From contig NZ_WIAY01000001.1 in assembly GCF_009467805.1 (NCBI RefSeq), positions 1,306,982 through 1,370,981 of the forward strand: DNA of 64,000 nucleotides, read 5' to 3'. Positions within the stretch are counted from its first letter, which is position 1. Each line of letters begins with the position of its first letter. The DNA comes from Stenotrophomonas nematodicola. GTDB taxonomy: Bacteria > Pseudomonadota > Gammaproteobacteria > Xanthomonadales > Xanthomonadaceae. Made by a program: the position numbers and the translations under genes. The notes under the pieces were generated by a model. The model had not been told where the DNA came from. It saw only the letters and a program-made list of their open reading frames with translations, and did not search any database. This document shows, in pieces, positions 35,333 to 44,342 of this stretch.

Positions 35333-35836
35333 TCAGCGCGCGTCGAGCCCGGCGCGGCCGTCCACGATGTGCACCTTCGCGCGCACGATGGTGGCGTCGG
35401 CACCCTTGCGTTCGGGGGTGATGTTGAAGCTGAAGACCGCATCCAGATCGACCGGGCGCAGCGCGAAATCGTTGATTTCCTTCGGCACGATCGGCCAGCT
35501 GAAACGCACCGACTGGCCCGGTGCCAGGGTCTCCAGGTCCTTCAGCATCAGGCCGTCCACCGGGTTGCGGCGCAACTGCTTTTCCTTGCCCGAATGGCGG
35601 TCCACCAGCCGTACCGCCGGGCCGCGCTTGCGCAGGAAGGCGACCGGCAGCGCCACCGCGCTGCGGCCGCCGTTGCGCAGTTCCAGTTCCACCCGGACGT
35701 CGTCGCCGGTGAAGCGGCAGTGGGCGTCGTCGATGCAGCGGGCGTGGAGTTCGATCATGGGGGCAGGCTCTGGGTTCTGTGCAGACGAAGGTGAAACGGC
35801 AAACAGGACAATCAGGGGAATCAGGAAACGGTGCAT
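35333..35836 (-). CDS. Small exported Ig-like protein; candidate immunity/inhibitor partner of the PAAR protein
   Basis: 167 residues. A clear signal peptide (HRFLIPLIVLFAVSPSSAQ) predicts the periplasm. The mature part has alternating strands: VRVELELRNGGRSAVALPVAF, then LETLAPGQSVRFSWPI, like the beta-sandwich of BsuPI-type proteinase inhibitors or other Ig-like domains. Two Cys (CIDDAHC) could form a disulphide. Its start lies 13 nt inside the end of the PAAR-metallopeptidase gene (16-bp overlap), so the two are translationally coupled. That coupling, the periplasmic location and inhibitor-like fold lead me to infer an immunity role; the family itself is not recognised. Confidence 0.55.
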   Translation of the reverse strand: MHRFLIPLIVLFAVSPSSAQNPEPAPMIELHARCIDDAHCRFTGDDVRVELELRNGGRSAVALPVAFLRKRGPAVRLVDRHSGKEKQLRRNPVDGLMLKDLETLAPGQSVRFSWPIVPKEINDFALRPVDLDAVFSFNITPERKGADATIVRAKVHIVDGRAGLDAR

Positions 35837-36939
35837 GTCAGCTCCCGGCCGAGCTCGCGACGGAGCAGTTCCTGCACCTCGCGACCGATGTTCCAGGCAT
35901 GCCTGGGGTGGGTACCGGCGCTATGGTACGTGGACATGATGGTGGCCTGCGGGTCGGTGCTGTCGCGGTAGGCCATCGCCTCCACCCCCACGGGGTCGAC
36001 GGTGCCGTCGGGGCGGATGTAGCGCACCGTGTCCGAGGCGTCGTCCTCGTTCTCGGAATACTCGTCGGGCAGGCCCAGGGTGTGGGCAAACTCGTGCGCG
36101 TAGGTCCAGGGGTCGGTGGTGGTGGCGACATACACCAGCGGCGGATCGACCATTTCGCGGTCGTACTCCTTGTGCAGCTGCAGCGTGTAGTCCTGGCCAC
36201 CGTCCACCCACTGGATCGCATAGCGGATCGGGAACGTGCGCGTGCCGCACTGCGGGTCGTTGACCGCCAGGGTGAACTTGCCGTTCCAGTAGGTATCCAC
36301 GCCTTCCATCATGCGCAGCTTGGCCGTGGTGACGTCGCCGGCGGTGACGCCGGCCAGCGGCTGCACGCGGACCTTGATCGACACCACGACATCCCCGCCG
36401 GACCTGAGCGGCACGGCGATGCTGTAGGTCACCGGGAACGTCCAGTCGTAGCGGGTGCCCGCCGGGTCGAACGTTTCGGAATAACGCCCGTCGGCGTTCA
36501 CCGCGATCTTCGCCTCATGGTCACTCACCCAGCATTGGGGGGCCTCCTCGGGCGCGGCCGGTGGCGCATCGGCAGGCTTGCTCGCCTTCAGCACTGCCGC
36601 CGCGATGGAGACTGCGGCGGCGAGCACCGCGGCGGCGTTGCCGGACCCACCGCTACCACCACCGCCACCGCCGCCGGCCTCCACGCTCACCGTCGCCTGC
36701 TGGCCGGCCAGCAGCGTGCAGCCACAGCTGGCCTTGTCGCCATGCCGGGCGACCGGGTTGCCGTCGATGATCAGGGTGGCGTCGCCGCTGGCGATCACGC
36801 CGGGGCCGTGCTTGCTGCACAGCACCGCGTCGTTGACCCGGGCCACTGCGCGTCCGTCGATATCCGTGAAGGGCGAGCCGGCCAGTACCGTGCCGCCCAG
36901 ATGGAGGTGGTCACCGACCACAACCAGCGTCCTTGCCAT
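35821..36939 (-). CDS. PAAR-domain protein with metzincin-like C-terminal domain, candidate T6SS effector
   Basis: 372 residues, no signal peptide. A PAAR domain (about 1-85) has VARVNDAVLCSKHGP, GVIASGDATLIIDG and NPVARHGDKASCGC; this fold caps the VgrG spike of type VI secretion. A Gly/Ser linker (about 88-100) and an Ala-rich hydrophobic helix (AAAVLAAAVSIAAAVLKA, about 100-118) follow. The C-terminal domain (about 130-372) carries AHEFAHTLGLPDEY (HExxHxxGxxD, near 281-291) and a downstream ATIMSTYH that could be the metzincin Met-turn. I infer a zinc protease toxin delivered to the target periplasm. No other T6SS gene is in the window, so the delivery machinery would be encoded elsewhere. 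Confidence 0.8.
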   Translation of the reverse strand: MARTLVVVGDHLHLGGTVLAGSPFTDIDGRAVARVNDAVLCSKHGPGVIASGDATLIIDGNPVARHGDKASCGCTLLAGQQATVSVEAGGGGGGGSGGSGNAAAVLAAAVSIAAAVLKASKPADAPPAAPEEAPQCWVSDHEAKIAVNADGRYSETFDPAGTRYDWTFPVTYSIAVPLRSGGDVVVSIKVRVQPLAGVTAGDVTTAKLRMMEGVDTYWNGKFTLAVNDPQCGTRTFPIRYAIQWVDGGQDYTLQLHKEYDREMVDPPLVYVATTTDPWTYAHEFAHTLGLPDEYSENEDDASDTVRYIRPDGTVDPVGVEAMAYRDSTDPQATIMSTYHSAGTHPRHAWNIGREVQELLRRELGRELTCTVS

Positions 36940-37146
36940 TGCGTACCTGTCTCTTTCGTAGCGATCCGTTGCGCATTCAGTTTACCTGCGGGAACCGGTG
37001 GGGTCACCCCATCGGATGCTGCGTTGCACCAAATCCGTACCGGAAAGGGCTAGAATCCGCGCCAAGGAACCGCTGTGACCCCTGTTTTCACGGGCGTCCC
37101 CGGCAGCGGCGGCATCCTGTTCACGTCTCCTTCCTCTGGGATCCCC

Positions 37147-38835
37147 ATGAAAAAAATAGCGAAGGTCGCCCTCGGCCTGTTCGTGCTGTTGCTGCTGGCA
37201 TCGGCCCTCTTCCTGTACTGGCCGCTGACCCAGCGCTCGGTCCCCGCCGCCGGCAACGACAAGCCGGTGGACGTGGTCCTGATCGGCGGCGGCATCATGA
37301 GCATCACCCTGGCCACGTTCCTGCAGGAACTGCAGCCGGACTGGAACATCCAGCTCTATGAGCGCCTCGACGGCGTCGCGCTGGAAAGCTCGGACGGCTG
37401 GAACAACGCCGGCACCGGGCATTCGGCGTTCGCCGAACTCAACTACACCCCGGAACTGCCCGATGGCAGCATCGAGACCAAGCGTGCGGTGGGCATCGCC
37501 GAGCAGTTCGAGATCTCGCGCCAGTTCTGGTCGCACCAGGTCAAGGCCGGCCGCCTGAGCCAGCCGTCGGACTTCATCAACCCCACCCCGCACATGAGCT
37601 TTGTGTGGGGCGACGACAACATCGCCTATCTGCACAAGCGCCAGCAGGCGCTGGTGAAGAACCCGCTGTTCTACGGCATGCAGTACTCCGAAGATCCCGC
37701 GCAGATCCGGCAGTGGGCACCGCTGTTGATGGAAGGCCGCGATCCGAAGCAGAAGGTGGCGGCCACCTGGATGCCGCTGGGCACCGACGTGAACTTCGGC
37801 GTGATCACCCGCCAGCTCACCGCCGGCCTGCAGCGCAGCCCGAACTTCCAGCTGCATCTGAAGCATGAAGTCGGCGCGCTGCGCCAGAACGATGACAAGA
37901 GCTGGAACGTCACCGTGAAGGACCTCACCTCGGGCACCGAGTCGACGATCAAGTCGCGCTTTGTGTTCATTGGTGCCGGTGGTGCCGCGTTGAAGCTGCT
38001 GCAGCTGTCGGGCATCCCGGAGTCGAAGAACTACGCCGGCTTCCCGGTGGGCGGCCAGTTCCTGGCGTTCCAGTCGCCGGCCATCGCCGGGCGTCACGGG
38101 GTGAAGGCATACGGCATGGCCGAGACCGGCTCGCCGCCGATGTCGGTGCCGCACCTGGATGCGCGCAAGCTGGATGGCAAGCCGGTGGTGCTGTTCGGGC
38201 CCTTCGCGCTGTACAGCACCAAGTTCCTCAAGCACGGGTCGTGGTTCGATCTGTATTCGTCGGTGAACCACAACAACGTGGCCGGCATGCTCGACGTGGG
38301 CGCCGAGAACCTGGACCTGGTGAAGTATCTGATGGGCCAGGCGCGCCTGAACGACGACGACCGCCAGGCCGAACTGGTCAAGTACTTTCCCAGCGCCAAG
38401 CGCGAGGACTGGACACTGGTCACCGCCGGGCAGCGGGTGCAGATCATCAAGCGTGATCCGGACAAGGGCGCGATCCTGCAGTTCGGCACCGAGATCGTGA
38501 CCGACAAGGACCACACCCTCGCGGCCCTGCTGGGTGCGTCTCCGGGCGCCTCGACCTCGCCGCCGATCATGCTGGAGCTGCTCAGGAAGGCCTTCCCCGA
38601 GCAGATGGCGGCCGGGTGGGAAACGCGGCTGAAGCAGATCGTGCCGTCGTACGGGCGAAAGCTCAACGACAGCGCGGCGCTGACCAACGAAGTGCGCCGC
38701 CAGACCAGCGAAACCCTGAAGCTGCCCTACCTGGACGTGCCGGTGGACACGTCGCCGGCGGTGATGCTGACCCCGCCGGCCAACGCACCGGCCGAGAAGA
38801 AGCGCAACGCCAACGAAGAACTCCAGGCACTGTAA
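37147..38835 (+). CDS. mqo: Malate:quinone oxidoreductase
   Basis: 562 residues. An FAD-dependent enzyme oxidising malate to oxaloacetate with electrons to quinone (TCA cycle and respiratory chain). FAD fold: [19 protein letters not shown] near residue 40. Further Mqo segments include [23 protein letters not shown] and the late [28 protein letters not shown]. Residues 1-27 form a Lys-flanked hydrophobic helix ([21 protein letters not shown]), so this version is membrane-anchored, whereas classical Mqo is peripheral. The ATG at 37147 directly precedes that helix. Confidence 0.95.
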   Translation: MKKIAKVALGLFVLLLLASALFLYWPLTQRSVPAAGNDKPVDVVLIGGGIMSITLATFLQELQPDWNIQLYERLDGVALESSDGWNNAGTGHSAFAELNYTPELPDGSIETKRAVGIAEQFEISRQFWSHQVKAGRLSQPSDFINPTPHMSFVWGDDNIAYLHKRQQALVKNPLFYGMQYSEDPAQIRQWAPLLMEGRDPKQKVAATWMPLGTDVNFGVITRQLTAGLQRSPNFQLHLKHEVGALRQNDDKSWNVTVKDLTSGTESTIKSRFVFIGAGGAALKLLQLSGIPESKNYAGFPVGGQFLAFQSPAIAGRHGVKAYGMAETGSPPMSVPHLDARKLDGKPVVLFGPFALYSTKFLKHGSWFDLYSSVNHNNVAGMLDVGAENLDLVKYLMGQARLNDDDRQAELVKYFPSAKREDWTLVTAGQRVQIIKRDPDKGAILQFGTEIVTDKDHTLAALLGASPGASTSPPIMLELLRKAFPEQMAAGWETRLKQIVPSYGRKLNDSAALTNEVRRQTSETLKLPYLDVPVDTSPAVMLTPPANAPAEKKRNANEELQAL

Positions 38836-38842
38836 GGCCTGC

Positions 38843-38865
38843 GGCGCCCGCCACCGGGCGCCTTT
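38843..38865 (+). terminator. Terminator of mqo
   Basis: GGCGCCCG (38843-38850) pairs with CGGGCGCC (38855-38862), loop CCAC, then TTT. It starts 8 bp after the stop. Confidence 0.75.
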
Positions 38866-38992
38866 GCCGGAGCGGCCCCCGCCGGGGGCCGGCCGGATGC
38901 TGCGGCCCGTCGCGGCACCCGTCGACGCGGATACCGGCCGCCAATGTCGTCCCGCACGACCCTCCGCGCCCTTTGGCGTCGCAGGGAGTATT

Positions 38993-39018
38993 TGTAAAGC
39001 GAATGAGAACGCTTTACA
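38993..39018. promoter_or_regulatory. Perfect palindrome with Fur-like half-site ahead of the TonB receptor
   Basis: TGTAAAGCG (38993-39001) and CGCTTTACA (39010-39018) are perfect inverted copies around AATGAGAA. The segment AATGAGAAC resembles one half of a Fur box, while the outer arms match no Fur consensus. It lies 190 bp before the siderophore receptor gene, in GC-rich DNA. Fur, or a dedicated repressor, is inferred. Confidence 0.55.
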
Positions 39019-39208
39019 TTTGCACCCCGCTGCATCGCCGGTGCGGGTGCTGGACGGTCTCAACGGACTGCCGTCTGCCCCGCTGAACGCTCCACGGCAC
39101 CCCTGGCGGACGCTTGCCCGCGCCGCCTTCAGAAGGACCTGTCGCCTGGCGCTGTCGCGTCGGGCCGCTGTGCTGCCCCCTCTCCCGAGACCGATTCGAG
39201 ACCCCTGC

Positions 39209-41383
39209 ATGTCTTTCCGTGACCGTCCGCTCCGCTCCCCCCGCCGTGCGCCGCTGGGCCTGGCCCTGCTCTCCGTGCTGTCGCTGACCCCGTCGCTGGC
39301 GCTGGCCGATGCCGCCACCGATGCAGCCGGCACCACCGACGCCAGGACCCTGGACAAGGTCCGCGTAGTCGCCACCCAGGCCACGCCGTCGAGCAGTACG
39401 CGCCTGCCCATCACGCTGCAGGAGACCCCGCAGTCGACCAGCGTGATCGGCCTGGAACGCCTGCAGAGCGAATCGCTGTACAGCATCAACGACGTGATGC
39501 GCAACGTCACCGGCGTCAACGTGTCCTTCTACGATACCCAGCGCCCGCTCTACTACGCGCGTGGCTTCACCATCACCGACTTCCAGGTGGATGGACTGCC
39601 CACCTACAGCGGGTCCACCAACCAGGAATATGACACCGCGTTCTACGACCGCATCGAGGTGATCCGCGGCGCCAACGGCCTGCTCAGCGGTGCCGGTATT
39701 CCCTCGGCCACGGTCAACCTGCTGCGCAAGCGGCCCGGTCGCGAGTTCGATGCGTCCTTCGCGATCAGCGCCGGCAGCTGGGATTTCCGCCGCATGGAAG
39801 CGGACGTCAACGCGCCGCTGACCGCCGATGGCCGTTTCCGCAGCCGCGTGGTCGCCGCCTACCAGGACCGCGACTACTACTACGACCGCTACACCGAAGA
39901 CAAGATGTCCGGGATGGCGGTGCTGGAAGGCGACCTCACCGACAGCACCACCGTCACCGTGGGCTACCAGCGCCAGGACAACAACCCGGTCGGCTCGACC
40001 TGGGGTACCGTGCCGTTCTTCAACAGCGATGGCAGCTTTGCGCACCTCCCGCGCGAAACCAACATGGCCCCGAAGTGGACACGCTGGCAGCGCGAGACCA
40101 GCACCGCGTTCGCCAATCTGGAGCAGACATTCGGTGAGAACTGGATGCTGAGGGTCAATGCGGCTCACACCGAAGGCAATGTGCAGAACGTGCGCGTTTA
40201 CGGCAGCGGCTATCCCGATCCCACCACGGGCAGCGGCGTGACCCTGATGGCCGGTGCCGGTGACGCCGAGGACACCCGCAACGGCGTGGACGTGTTTCTG
40301 TCGGGCAGTTTCGCGCTGTTCGGCCGCGAGCACGATGTGGTGGTGGGTGGCAGCTGGTCGGACCTGGAATCGACCACCTGGACGCTCACCCCGGTCAACA
40401 CCTGGCGCTACGACATCCCGAACCTGTACACCTGGGACGGCGACATCCCCGAGCTGACCGCCAGCCGCACCGGCGCCCGCCGCGTCCAACGCACCACGCA
40501 GAGCGGCGTGTACGCCTCCACCCGCCTGCGTCTGGCCGATCCGCTGTCGCTGATCGCCGGCGCGCGCCTGAGCCGCTGGGAAACCCTGACCCGCGCCTAC
40601 AACACGCGCGGTGCGTATACCGCCACCAGCGGCCAGTACAAGGTCACCGACGAGGTCACGCCGTATGTGGGCCTGGTGTACGAGATCCTGCCGGCGCTGT
40701 CGGTCTATGCCAGCTACACCGAGATCTTCAACCCGCAGAATTTCAAGGACAGGAATGAGAACCTGCTCGCGCCGGTGCAGGGCTCCAACCTGGAAGCGGG
40801 CATCAAGTCGCAGTGGTTCGATGGCCGCCTGACGGCCAACGCGGCGATCTTCGAGGCCAAGCAGGACAACTACGCGGTGCGCGACATGACCCAGCCGGAC
40901 GGGTCGCTCAGCGATGGCAGCTCGGCGTACGTGGGCGTGAACGGCACGAAGTCACGTGGCTGGGAAGTGGACGTCAACGGCCAGATTCTGCCGGGCTGGA
41001 CGGTCAATGCCGGCTACACGCACGTCAAGGTGACCCGTGCGGCGACCGACCTGATCTACGCCAACCTGCCCGAAGACTTCCTGCAGCTCAACACCACCGT
41101 GCAGCTGTCCGGCGCGCTGGAGCGGCTGAGCCTGGGCGGCGGGTTCTCATGGCAGAGCAGGGTCCGCGGCTACAACATCCCCTACCCGCTGGGTGGCACC
41201 GTCACCGTCAACCAGCCGGCGTACATGCTGGTGAACCTCAACGCCAACTACCGCATCAGCGACAACTGGATGGCCACCCTCAGCGTGCGCAACGCGCTGG
41301 ACAAGACCTACTGGGCCAACCTGGACTACAACAACTACGGTGAGCCGCGCTTCGTCTCGGCCAGCCTGCGCTGGAAGTTCTGA
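39209..41383 (+). CDS. TonB-dependent siderophore receptor
   Basis: 724 residues. A signal peptide (to about residue 36, ALADA) is followed by a plug with LPITLQETPQSTSVIGLERL, SINDVMRNVTGVNVSFYDTQ and YYARGFTITDFQVDGLP. This is the pattern of FhuE/FpvA-type ferri-siderophore receptors. The 22-strand barrel follows, ending SASLRWKF with terminal Phe. It takes up an Fe-siderophore with TonB energy at the outer membrane. No N-terminal signalling (STN) domain is evident, so FecI/FecR-type regulation is unlikely. The last 49 bp overlap the convergent transporter gene. Confidence 0.93.
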   Translation: MSFRDRPLRSPRRAPLGLALLSVLSLTPSLALADAATDAAGTTDARTLDKVRVVATQATPSSSTRLPITLQETPQSTSVIGLERLQSESLYSINDVMRNVTGVNVSFYDTQRPLYYARGFTITDFQVDGLPTYSGSTNQEYDTAFYDRIEVIRGANGLLSGAGIPSATVNLLRKRPGREFDASFAISAGSWDFRRMEADVNAPLTADGRFRSRVVAAYQDRDYYYDRYTEDKMSGMAVLEGDLTDSTTVTVGYQRQDNNPVGSTWGTVPFFNSDGSFAHLPRETNMAPKWTRWQRETSTAFANLEQTFGENWMLRVNAAHTEGNVQNVRVYGSGYPDPTTGSGVTLMAGAGDAEDTRNGVDVFLSGSFALFGREHDVVVGGSWSDLESTTWTLTPVNTWRYDIPNLYTWDGDIPELTASRTGARRVQRTTQSGVYASTRLRLADPLSLIAGARLSRWETLTRAYNTRGAYTATSGQYKVTDEVTPYVGLVYEILPALSVYASYTEIFNPQNFKDRNENLLAPVQGSNLEAGIKSQWFDGRLTANAAIFEAKQDNYAVRDMTQPDGSLSDGSSAYVGVNGTKSRGWEVDVNGQILPGWTVNAGYTHVKVTRAATDLIYANLPEDFLQLNTTVQLSGALERLSLGGGFSWQSRVRGYNIPYPLGGTVTVNQPAYMLVNLNANYRISDNWMATLSVRNALDKTYWANLDYNNYGEPRFVSASLRWKF

Positions 41384-42666
41384 GGACGCGTCTCGCGCAG
41401 CGTCCACATCACCGGCAGCACCAGCACGGCCACCAGCGCGATCATCGCGCCCGGCGCAGCGGACCACCCGCTGTGCCGGACCAGCAGTTCGGCGACCAGC
41501 GGCGTGGCGCCGCCGAAGAACGCCGTCGCCATCGTCACGCCCAGCGCCAGCCCGCTGAGGCGACCTTCGCCTGGGAACTGTTCAGCGGTCGCCGGGGCGG
41601 CGACCGCACTGACGCCTCCGGCCAGGCAGGCCAGCACCACGGCGGCAACAGCGATCTGCACGGTGCTGCCCGCGGCCATCACCGCGAACATGCCCAACGG
41701 CAGCAGCGCCGACAGCAGCGCCAGCGCGATCAGCACCGGGCGTCGACCGATCCGGTCCGACAGCGCGCCGGCCAGCGGCGTCACCCCGATCACGGCCACT
41801 GCCGCCACGGTGGACAACCACAACGCCGTCGACTCCCCGACCTTGCCCACCGAGCCGAGAAACGCCGGAACGTAGGTGATGCCCACGTAGTAGGTGATCG
41901 AACCGAGCGCGGAAATCGCGAAGGTGCGCGCCACCGCGCTGCGATGATGCCGCCAGGTGTCGCGGATGGGTGACACCGGCACGGTGCCAGCCGCCTGTTG
42001 CCGTTCGAACTCCGGCGATTCCTGCATCCGCGAGCGTGCCAGCAGGATCGCACCAGCGAGGGCAGCCCCGACAAAGAACGGAATGCGCCAGCCCCACGCA
42101 TCCAGCTGCGCCGTGCTCAACAACGCAACGGTCAATGCCGACAGCCCCACCGCCAGCAGCGCGCCCACCTCACTGGCAGCCGACGCCAGCGAAGTGATCA
42201 ACCCCCGCCGCCGCGGCGGCGCGGATTCCAGCAGGTAGGCGACCACGCCGGTGTACTCGCCACCGACCGAGAACGCCATCAGGCAGCGCAGCAGCAGCAA
42301 CAGCACCCCGGCAGTGGTGCCCAGCGTGGCGAATGTGGGCAACAGCGCGGTGGCCAGCATGGCCACGGTCATCAGCAGCATCGAGGCCAGCATCATCACG
42401 CGCCGCCCGAAGCGGTCGCCGAGATGGCCAAAGCACAGCGCCCCCAGCGGGTGCATCAGATAGGACACGGCGAACCCGGCCAGGGTGGCCAGCAACGCAT
42501 GCTCGCCGCCCCCGAAGAACACCCGCGACACCACCGTGGCCAGGTACAGGTACAGCGTGAAGTCGTACCACTCCACCACCGTGGACAGGCCGGCGATCAG
42601 CATCGAGCGCGAGCGTCCGGCAGGCGCTGCGGGCACTCCACTGATCATCGGTTCGGCATCACGCAT
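41335..42666 (-). CDS. MFS transporter, metabolite:H+ symporter (MHS, ProP-like) type
   Basis: 443 residues, 12 helices. STVVEWYDFTLYLYLATVV is the MHS-family first helix, and FGHLGDRFGRRVMM and LSDRIGRRPVLIAL are the MFS loop motifs. MHS members carry organic acids or osmolytes such as citrate, ketoglutarate or proline/betaine; the substrate is not identifiable. The ATG at 42666 was chosen ahead of the first helix. The gene's 3' end runs 49 bp into the TonB receptor gene from the other strand. Confidence 0.88.
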   Translation of the reverse strand: MRDAEPMISGVPAAPAGRSRSMLIAGLSTVVEWYDFTLYLYLATVVSRVFFGGGEHALLATLAGFAVSYLMHPLGALCFGHLGDRFGRRVMMLASMLLMTVAMLATALLPTFATLGTTAGVLLLLLRCLMAFSVGGEYTGVVAYLLESAPPRRRGLITSLASAASEVGALLAVGLSALTVALLSTAQLDAWGWRIPFFVGAALAGAILLARSRMQESPEFERQQAAGTVPVSPIRDTWRHHRSAVARTFAISALGSITYYVGITYVPAFLGSVGKVGESTALWLSTVAAVAVIGVTPLAGALSDRIGRRPVLIALALLSALLPLGMFAVMAAGSTVQIAVAAVVLACLAGGVSAVAAPATAEQFPGEGRLSGLALGVTMATAFFGGATPLVAELLVRHSGWSAAPGAMIALVAVLVLPVMWTLRETRPQNFQRRLAETKRGSP

Positions 42667-42739
42667 GCGGTCGGGCTCCACGACAGGGACATGGTTGGCG
42701 AGCCTACGGCATCGGGCCTCCACGCCATGTCATCCCGGC

Positions 42740-43417
42740 TCAGACCACGGCGGTCACGCTGCCAGCCTGGCGGGTGTAGCGCAGCAGACGGCCACGCCCC
42801 GGGGTATTGCCCTCGTCCTCGAACAGGCCGTACTCCTCGCTGACCGCATACCCCTGCAACGCCATCGCGCGCGAGAAGCCTCCGACATTGCCGCGCCCGG
42901 GGTCGGTGAGCAGCAGCTCGGCATCCGGTCGCGCATGGCGCTCCATCATCGCGGCGATCTGCACGCCGTGCCCGCGTTCGTACAGCACATCGCTGCCGAT
43001 GATCAGGTCGAACCGGCCCAGTGTCGTATCCGGCAGTTCCCAGGGCAGGTCGCGGTAGTGGATCGCCGGAAGATCGTTGAGGCCGGCGTTGTAGGCCAGG
43101 AACGACTCGGCCAACGGATGGTGGTCACTGGCCACCACATCGGCCCCGCGATGCGCCAGCACCAGACTGGACAGGCCCAGACCGCACCCCAGCTCGAGGA
43201 TGCGCTTGCCGGCGATATCGACACGGCTCATGGTCTCGGCCAGCACCCGCCCGGCTGGCCATATCTGGCCGAACAGGCTCCACAGCGAGGAGTGGATGCC
43301 GGCGCGCTGGGCGCGGCCGGTGGGGTCGGCAAACTGCTGCAGATCGCTGAGTGCGCGGATGCGGAAGTCGTGGCCTGCAACCGGAATGGTGAGAATGCGG
43401 GTGGTATAGCCCGGCAT
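42740..43417 (-). CDS. Class I SAM-dependent methyltransferase (METTL21/lysine MTase-like)
   Basis: 225 residues. The SAM-binding core is ILELGCGLGLSSLVLAHRGADVVASDHHP (motif I with the post-I acidic residue). FDLIIGSDVLYE is motif II and is the form typical of METTL21-like protein lysine methyltransferases. N-terminal WPAGRVLAETM also matches that group. The substrate, perhaps a protein, is unknown. It lies 73 bp upstream of the MHS transporter gene on the same strand. Confidence 0.82.
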   Translation of the reverse strand: MPGYTTRILTIPVAGHDFRIRALSDLQQFADPTGRAQRAGIHSSLWSLFGQIWPAGRVLAETMSRVDIAGKRILELGCGLGLSSLVLAHRGADVVASDHHPLAESFLAYNAGLNDLPAIHYRDLPWELPDTTLGRFDLIIGSDVLYERGHGVQIAAMMERHARPDAELLLTDPGRGNVGGFSRAMALQGYAVSEEYGLFEDEGNTPGRGRLLRYTRQAGSVTAVV

Positions 43418-43568
43418 GTGCGCTCCGTAGGGGTACGGCGACGGCGGCCTCCACGCGGAAAGCGGCAGTCAGGAAGTGGAGCGAAGCGGGCGGTCGGGAA
43501 CGGACCGCGCAGGACGCGCGTAACGGCGTGGGACCCGCGCATCGTACAGCAGCCGCGCCGCGTACCCT

Positions 43569-44330
43569 TCACCCCGCGCTGCCCATGCCGGCCAGCATCA
43601 CCTGCAGCCGTGCCGCATTGGGCACGGCGAAGCCCTGCGCGGTGTTGTCGAAGATGACCCACGCCGGTGCATGCGCAGGCAGATGGCGTTGCACCGCGGC
43701 GGCCAGCGCCGCGAGTGCGGCGTCGGGGTAGTCGCTGTAGTACATGCGGGGTGAACCGTGCCAGCGCCAGTAGGCTGGCGTGGGCGCGCCACCGGGAACG
43801 GCCGACTGCGGATGCACGACCGGATCAACCGCCGCGCGTGCCACCCCATGTCGCTGCAGCAACGCATCGGCCTGCGGATCGAACCAGCTGGCATGACGCG
43901 GCTCGCAGACCACCGGCGCACGCGTACGCCGGCGCAGCGCACGCAGGAAGGCCGATACGCGGCGCGCATCGAAGGTCAGTGACGGCGGCAGCTGCAGCAG
44001 CAACGCGCCCAGATGCGGCCCCAGACCGGCCACTTCACCCAGGAAGCGATCCAGCAACGGGCCTGCGCCGACCAGGCCCGCCTCATGCGACACCGCGCGG
44101 GGCATCTTCACCGAGAAGCGGAAGTGCGCCGGCACCGTGGCTGCCCAACGCTCGTACGTACGACGCTGATGGGCCCGGTAAAACGAGGAGTTGATCTCGA
44201 CCACGCTGAATCGCGTCGCGTATCGCGCAAGCAGGCTGTTGCCCGCCCCGAACAGCGCGGCGTCACGGGTCGGGATGGACCAGCCGGCGCATCCGACCTG
44301 GACCGGCGGCGTCGGCGGTTGGCGGGACAT
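43569..44330 (-). CDS. DUF72 family protein
   Basis: 253 residues. A TIM-barrel-like family (YecE). Conserved segments are VGCAGWSIP at the N-terminus, FSVVEINSSFYRAH, FRFSVKMPRAVSHE, VCEPRHASWF, and the C-terminal WVIFDNTAQGFAVPNA. No enzymatic function is established for the family. It lies 12 bp downstream of the PNPOx-fold gene on the same strand, so the two are co-transcribed. Confidence 0.88.
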   Translation of the reverse strand: MSRQPPTPPVQVGCAGWSIPTRDAALFGAGNSLLARYATRFSVVEINSSFYRAHQRRTYERWAATVPAHFRFSVKMPRAVSHEAGLVGAGPLLDRFLGEVAGLGPHLGALLLQLPPSLTFDARRVSAFLRALRRRTRAPVVCEPRHASWFDPQADALLQRHGVARAAVDPVVHPQSAVPGGAPTPAYWRWHGSPRMYYSDYPDAALAALAAAVQRHLPAHAPAWVIFDNTAQGFAVPNAARLQVMLAGMGSAG

Positions 44331-44342
44331 CGCGGCCGGTCC

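Larger units (their letters stand above)
38836..39208. other. Gap between mqo and the TonB receptor gene
   Basis: 373 bp without a gene. It holds the mqo terminator (38843-38865), a GC-rich palindromic stretch near 38874-38892, and the perfect palindrome at 38993-39018. The remaining 190 bp before the receptor start is GC-rich with no recognisable feature; it is a long leader if transcription begins near the palindrome. Confidence 0.6.

Noticed and set aside
36591..36700. GCC/CCG-rich repetitive stretch that might be a tandem repeat element
   Set aside because: It encodes the Ala-rich helix and Gly linker of the PAAR protein on the minus strand, so coding bias explains it.
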